DNA of 8,856 nt from XYD12-FULL-36-8 sp041739035 (GTDB lineage: Bacteria; Bacteroidota; Ignavibacteria; Ignavibacteriales; Ignavibacteriaceae), in the NCBI GenBank assembly GCA_041739035.1, contig JBGSOQ010000189.1, positions 1 through 8,856 of the forward strand, given 5' to 3'. This document shows, in pieces, positions 6,701 to 8,856 of this stretch. A program made the translations under genes and the position numbers. The number at the start of each line of letters is the position of its first letter. Position 1 is the first letter of the stretch. The notes under the pieces are model-generated. The model did no database searches. It was not told where the DNA came from and saw only the letters and a program-made list of their open reading frames with translations.

Positions 6701-6850
6701 TCTCGCTTTGTTTTGATCGACCGAACTTGAGCCGGAAATATATTCCCACGTAATAACCCAGTTTGCTCTAAATTCATTATTGTTTTGCTGAGGATAAACG
6801 CTTTTATTAAGGATTAGAAAGAAGAAAATGCTGAATAGAAGCTTATACAT
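3716..6850 (-). CDS. T9SS-exported GHL10-type glycoside hydrolase with Ig-like and C-terminal accessory domains
   Basis: This is a 1044-residue multidomain secreted protein. A signal peptide (1 to about 20, ending 'SVYPQ') is followed by a glycosyl-hydrolase-like 10 domain (PF02638, formerly DUF187; about 25-410). It opens with 'EFRANWVITWEY', includes 'HKRGLEFHAWFNVF' (107-120), and carries the signature 'YDVDGLHLDYARW' (175-187) with acidic residues expected near the active site. Residues about 424-525 look fibronectin-III-like. About 526-632 and 638-745 are two bacterial Ig-like (Big_5 type) domains, each with a 'DVNGK' or 'DVVGNP' motif near its end. About 752-935 is a beta-rich, Trp-rich region resembling a carbohydrate-binding jelly roll. 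The tail (about 950-1044) is a T9SS type A sorting domain: 'YQNYPNPFNPSTKIRY', 'VYDILGNEVATLVDE', 'SSGVYYYQL', ending 'KKMLLLK'. GHL10 relatives include E. coli DigH, which cleaves peptide-free peptidoglycan strands, and Bacillus YngK. The substrate here is unknown. The protein is expected on the cell surface or released. Confidence 0.9.
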   Translation of the reverse strand: MYKLLFSIFFFLILNKSVYPQQNNNEFRANWVITWEYISGSSSVDQNKARIRQILDEHKAGNFTSVLWQVRQSGTAYYISSYEPYGSYAGGAYPGFDPTAYAIEEAHKRGLEFHAWFNVFSAGSTVPGASAQQHPDWICRDQSGNPMTSSIALSPGLQAVRDYTKNVAMEIVRNYDVDGLHLDYARWNEFTSSAASKEFEKLQADKKLLDGDITDDQIEELTNNMAGRYLYDVEHPYSAGVPAGFSSWEEWWRWSVTEFVKTLHDSIQSVKPYVRLSVAALGKYNWSGWNGYSIVYQDAALWFNQGYIEQIAAMHYHWTTGSGFYGMLTGACPQCWSQFIQPGIAAKRYYSVGPPSYILSDNNIWNNHAEIVNTCRTVNWVDGFQFFSYGSWKDHDYWDEAASTFFGRKTKIRDANLHLDTIPASPQISIQKIDSLNYRLTITPDASASSNQWYAVYRSGDDIFDLYTEEIISISFGNSQFTIDESFSGNQDFNGRYRYAATMLDRYWNESLISNIVLTDSIPSYAPKVVSSIPVEGDTVSISTQVKLNFSKKLNVNTVAANAFNFIPPIEVSSVTFSNGDKTVTLTTASNFSFQTDYTFTLDSSVTDVNGKMLDGNGDGIPGDSYVLHFSTVNQDLSGPIVTQYFPDSTNSSGSFDVEGVVTVLFDELINSATINHNNVILKAGATAISKDMQLKTIGNQSIINIKTQQSLISTKQYSLTLTQNITDVVGNPMPSNKEIFFSTSEESYSQKNTIDDFTIEGNWEQPEYSGSTVGVVDSGTSSGYSSEYFLPATSPAKGFFIQYQWNPAVTTKLLRNYLSGGTPRTVLFDTSYILQVYVWGDGSRNKFRFAIDEGDGTAWPNHEVSKWTVIDWYGWRLIEWNLKDPTSTTSWAGLGNGILDYPKYRIDSFQMTDAPGSSVYGRLYFDNLRLVKKSIISGIETEQQNIPNVFVLYQNYPNPFNPSTKIRYSIPSNVRGEKSNVVRLKVYDILGNEVATLVDEYKPAGNYEVEFSVGRTFSLSSGVYYYQLKVDDFIATKKMLLLK
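3789..3807. repeat. Near-palindrome inside the sorting-domain coding sequence
   Basis: GACAGACT (3789-3796) and AGTCCGTC (3800-3807) pair around a three-base loop with one wobble mismatch. They encode part of 'SVGRTFSLSSG' (residues about 1013-1023), just before the conserved 'SSGVYYYQL'. This stretch is longer than the usual loop of the type A sorting domain, so it may be a small repeat insertion tolerated in frame. Confidence 0.45.
3905..3934 (-). repeat. Short direct repeat in the sorting-domain coding sequence
   Basis: On the coding strand TCAAACGTG and TCAAATGTA are copies 12 bases apart. They encode Ser-Asn-Val twice (residues 973-975 and 980-982), separated by Arg-Gly-Glu-Lys. The duplication sits between the conserved 'IRYSIP' and 'LKVYD' strands, in a loop that is usually shorter. 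Confidence 0.45.
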
Positions 6851-6955
6851 AATTTGTCCAAGAATTTAATTTGAATATTTAAACTTAAACGATTTAGTTC
6901 ATAAAGTCATCTTATCGTGCTTATTTCATCAAATTGTATTCCCAAATTCAGAAGC

Positions 6956-6984
6956 TTTTACGACCTTAATTTTAATTATATTTA
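6956..6984 (+). promoter_or_regulatory. Possible Bacteroidota-type promoter for the plus-strand secreted-protein gene
   Basis: TATATTTA (6977-6984) is close to the TAnnTTTG -7 box of Bacteroidota. TTTT at 6956-6959 lies 17 bases further upstream, where the TTTG-like -33 box would fall. The site is about 30 bases before the ATG at 7015. The 164-base divergent gap (6851-7014) is very AT-rich, so this match could be chance. I found no convincing promoter for the minus-strand hydrolase gene in the same gap. Confidence 0.22.
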
Positions 6985-7014
6985 CATACAAATTTTAATC
7001 ATGCAATACTGTAA

Positions 7015-8112
7015 ATGAAGATTTTCTTTACAATTTTAATATTTATTTTTTTTGTTACTTACTCATTAGCCCAATCAATACAAGTTGAGGAAGAATTTAA
7101 CTCTTGCTATTATGAGTTAAATGGGCTGCAAATCAATTTAACTTCGGATAAAATATTAATCACACACGATGACCAGGATATTTTTTCTGAAGACTTAATC
7201 GGGAAAAAAATCTTCCAAAAAACTCCAGCCGAGAATTATTTTCTGATAGCAAATTTCAAGTTTTCAAACGAGAAAGTTGATTATCCTGTTGAAATTAAAG
7301 TTTTTGACAGTAAAGGTAATCTTGTTTTTCCGTACAAATTTATCGCCCCTTATGATCTGCCACATCCTCTTTTTTGCTTGAATGATAACGCATTGCTGGC
7401 TTTGTTCGATCCATTAAGCTTTAAAGTTAAATTTATTGGAGACGAAAGTTATAATGAACTTGAGCTGCTTAAAGAAGTTCCTTTCGAAATAGAAAAAGCT
7501 TCTTTTATCGAAATAAATGAGGACTTTCTTTTTGTTCTTACTTCTCAAAGCGCTTTGGATATTAGCGAAAATGCAAGCAATGTTAGACTTTATAGCATCA
7601 ATCTTTTTGATTTGAATGTGGTTAAAAAGGAACTTGATTATAATACACCAACCCTTCTTAAAATAATTGGCGGGAATTTGTTCGTTTCAGGAGTCAAGTT
7701 TGAGGACTTAAAACCTGTCGGGAAAACTTTTAAATATGATCTTTTGCTTAATCAATTAGCTTCAAATGAAAAAATTATTGAAAAGCTGATTCCTTATGAA
7801 AATAGATTTTATGCAAAATACTTTAATACAATCTATGAATTAGAAGGTGATTTAAGTTTTTCAAAAGAGCATCAAATATCTGGAAGCGAAAGAATCCTCG
7901 ATATTGAGCAATTCAATGAAAAGTTAATTGTTGTAACAAATGTTTTTGATAAAAATAATATTTACTTTTTTTCCCCAGATTTGAGTGTTGACTTTAATGC
8001 GCCTTTAGATATTTTTGGTATGAACAAAATGGAAGACTTTTCTATTTCAGGGAATCATGCGATTTTCCGTCACGATTCAAAAAGTGTCAAATTAAATCTA
8101 AATGAAAACTAA
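7015..8112 (+). CDS. Secreted protein of unknown function, possibly beta-propeller-like
   Basis: I do not recognise the family of this 365-residue protein. It has a clear signal peptide: Lys2, a Phe/Ile-rich core, and a likely cut after 'YSLA' at residue 19 leaving Gln20. The mature protein has no further membrane segment and no C-terminal T9SS sorting domain, so it is probably periplasmic. The sequence is made of repeated short strand-turn-strand units, such as 'NYFLIANFKFSNEKVDYPVEIKVFDSKGNLV', 'DFLFVLTSQSAL', 'GNLFVSGVKFEDL' and 'NRFYAKYFNTIYEL'. These recall a degenerate propeller, but no WD, Kelch or YVTN signature is present. It contains only two mature cysteines (31 and about 122). No Shine-Dalgarno precedes the ATG; another ATG at 7001 is out of frame. 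It lies 21 bases upstream of the TonB-dependent receptor gene, so the two are probably co-transcribed and may act together. It is divergent from the GHL10 gene. Confidence 0.8.
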   Translation: MKIFFTILIFIFFVTYSLAQSIQVEEEFNSCYYELNGLQINLTSDKILITHDDQDIFSEDLIGKKIFQKTPAENYFLIANFKFSNEKVDYPVEIKVFDSKGNLVFPYKFIAPYDLPHPLFCLNDNALLALFDPLSFKVKFIGDESYNELELLKEVPFEIEKASFIEINEDFLFVLTSQSALDISENASNVRLYSINLFDLNVVKKELDYNTPTLLKIIGGNLFVSGVKFEDLKPVGKTFKYDLLLNQLASNEKIIEKLIPYENRFYAKYFNTIYELEGDLSFSKEHQISGSERILDIEQFNEKLIVVTNVFDKNNIYFFSPDLSVDFNAPLDIFGMNKMEDFSISGNHAIFRHDSKSVKLNLNEN

Positions 8113-8123
8113 GCTTATAACCC

Positions 8124-8129
8124 GGAGGG
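8124..8129 (+). promoter_or_regulatory. Strong ribosome binding site for the TonB-dependent receptor
   Basis: GGAGGG four bases before the ATG at 8134 fixes the receptor start. It is the strongest Shine-Dalgarno in the window and contrasts with the preceding gene, which has none. This suggests the receptor is translated more efficiently than its upstream neighbour. Confidence 0.65.
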
Positions 8130-8133
8130 TTTG

Positions 8134-8856
8134 ATGAAATTTTTTATACAGATTTGTTACATAATCCTTCTTACCTTTCTTCTCTCGCCCCAGATATTTT
8201 CTCAGTCCGGTAAAATAGCCGGAAAGGTTACCGATGCTACAACAGGCGAAGAATTACCTTTTGTAAATGTCATTGTCATGGGAACCAACTTTGGCGCCGC
8301 TTCCGATTTGGAAGGCAATTATTTTATATTAAACATTCCGCCTGGCACATATTCGGTTAAGGCATCGGCAATAGGTTATAACTCTGTTACTGTTCAAAAC
8401 ATTAAAGTGGCAAGTGGATTCACATCAACGGAAAACTTTGGGCTGCAATCCACAGCTCTTGAACTAAGCGAAGAGGTTATCGTTATTGCTCAAAAGCCAT
8501 TAATTCAGAAAGATCTAACAGCTTCAACATCCGTTGTTGGAGAGGACATGATTTCCCAATTACCTGTAACCGATCTTGGAGATGTACTTCAACTGCAAGC
8601 CGGATTTGTTTCATCGGGTGGCGACTTCCACATTCGAGGTGGTAGAGCAGGCCAGGTTGCCTATCAGATAGACGGGGTTACATTAACAGATGGTTACGAT
8701 GGCAGCACTATCATTAATGTAAATGCAAATGCAGTTCAGGAATTACAGGTGATAAGCGGTGCATTTAATGCCGAATACGGGCAGGCAATGTCCGGTATTA
8801 TAAATATTGTAACCAAAGACGGGGACAATGAACTGCGTGGAAATTTACAAACTTAT
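8134..8856 (+). CDS. TonB-dependent outer-membrane receptor with carboxypeptidase-regulatory-like domain, N-terminal part
   Basis: The first 241 residues are present; the gene runs off the window and the beta-barrel is missing. A signal peptide (1 to about 24, ending 'IFSQ') is followed by a carboxypeptidase-D-regulatory-like beta-sandwich (about 26-108: 'GKIAGKVTDATTGEELPFVNV', 'DLEGNYFILNIPPGTYSVKASAIGY'). Next is a TonB-box-like strand 'EEVIVIA' (113-119) and the plug domain (about 125-235). The plug carries the family hallmarks 'DLGDVLQLQAGFV', 'IRGGRAGQVAYQIDGV' and 'EYGQAMSGIINIVTKDG'. Such receptors import large or scarce substrates across the outer membrane using TonB energy. The regulatory-like N-terminal domain is typical of the Bacteroidota/Ignavibacteria type. 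No partner SusD-like gene is visible, because the downstream side is cut off. The substrate cannot be told from this part. The secreted protein 21 bases upstream is a likely operon partner. Confidence 0.93.
   Translation, partial: MKFFIQICYIILLTFLLSPQIFSQSGKIAGKVTDATTGEELPFVNVIVMGTNFGAASDLEGNYFILNIPPGTYSVKASAIGYNSVTVQNIKVASGFTSTENFGLQSTALELSEEVIVIAQKPLIQKDLTASTSVVGEDMISQLPVTDLGDVLQLQAGFVSSGGDFHIRGGRAGQVAYQIDGVTLTDGYDGSTIINVNANAVQELQVISGAFNAEYGQAMSGIINIVTKDGDNELRGNLQTY

Noticed and set aside
6851..7014. Possible regulatory RNA or riboswitch in the divergent gap
   Set aside because: The gap is AT-rich without a stable stem or terminator-like structure. Only a weak promoter-like match is visible.

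Overview
This window looks like chromosomal DNA from a member of the Bacteroidota/Ignavibacteria side of the tree. The strongest clue is the C-terminus of the large secreted enzyme, which is a type IX secretion (T9SS) type A sorting domain of the 'YQNYPNPFNPSTKIRY ... SSGVYYYQL ... LLLK' type, typical of Ignavibacteria. A carboxypeptidase-regulatory-domain TonB-dependent receptor, AT-rich coding and mostly weak Shine-Dalgarno sequences agree with this. The exact genus cannot be read from the sequence.

Layout: (1) Bases 1-854, plus strand, hold a tight three-gene run. It consists of the tail of a zinc-finger (zf-HC2, anti-sigma-like) protein, a small FmdB-type zinc-ribbon protein and a rhodanese-domain lipoprotein. 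It ends at a perfect 11-bp hairpin that serves as terminator between convergent genes. (2) Bases 903-3569, minus strand, hold glutamate formimidoyltransferase, a separate cyclodeaminase/cyclohydrolase-family protein, and a dienelactone-hydrolase-like lipoprotein. The first two are the two halves of the bifunctional animal enzyme FTCD, encoded here as separate chains. They hand the formimino group of histidine degradation to tetrahydrofolate and process it. The gap between them holds a 90-bp MITE-like palindromic repeat. (3) Bases 3716-6850, minus strand, encode a 1044-residue T9SS-exported GHL10-type glycoside hydrolase with accessory domains. A 12-bp inverted repeat follows its stop codon. 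(4) Bases 7015-8856, plus strand, are divergent from the hydrolase. They encode a secreted protein of unknown family followed 21 bases later by the start of a TonB-dependent outer-membrane receptor cut off by the window edge.

Most of the window is ordinary metabolic and envelope gene content. I see no defence system, CRISPR array, phage, transposase or clear undescribed multi-gene system. The items most worth checking are an aspartate where the dienelactone hydrolase family carries its cysteine nucleophile, the two dispersed-type palindromic repeats, repeat-like sequence inside the T9SS sorting domain, and the unrecognised secreted protein paired with the TonB receptor.
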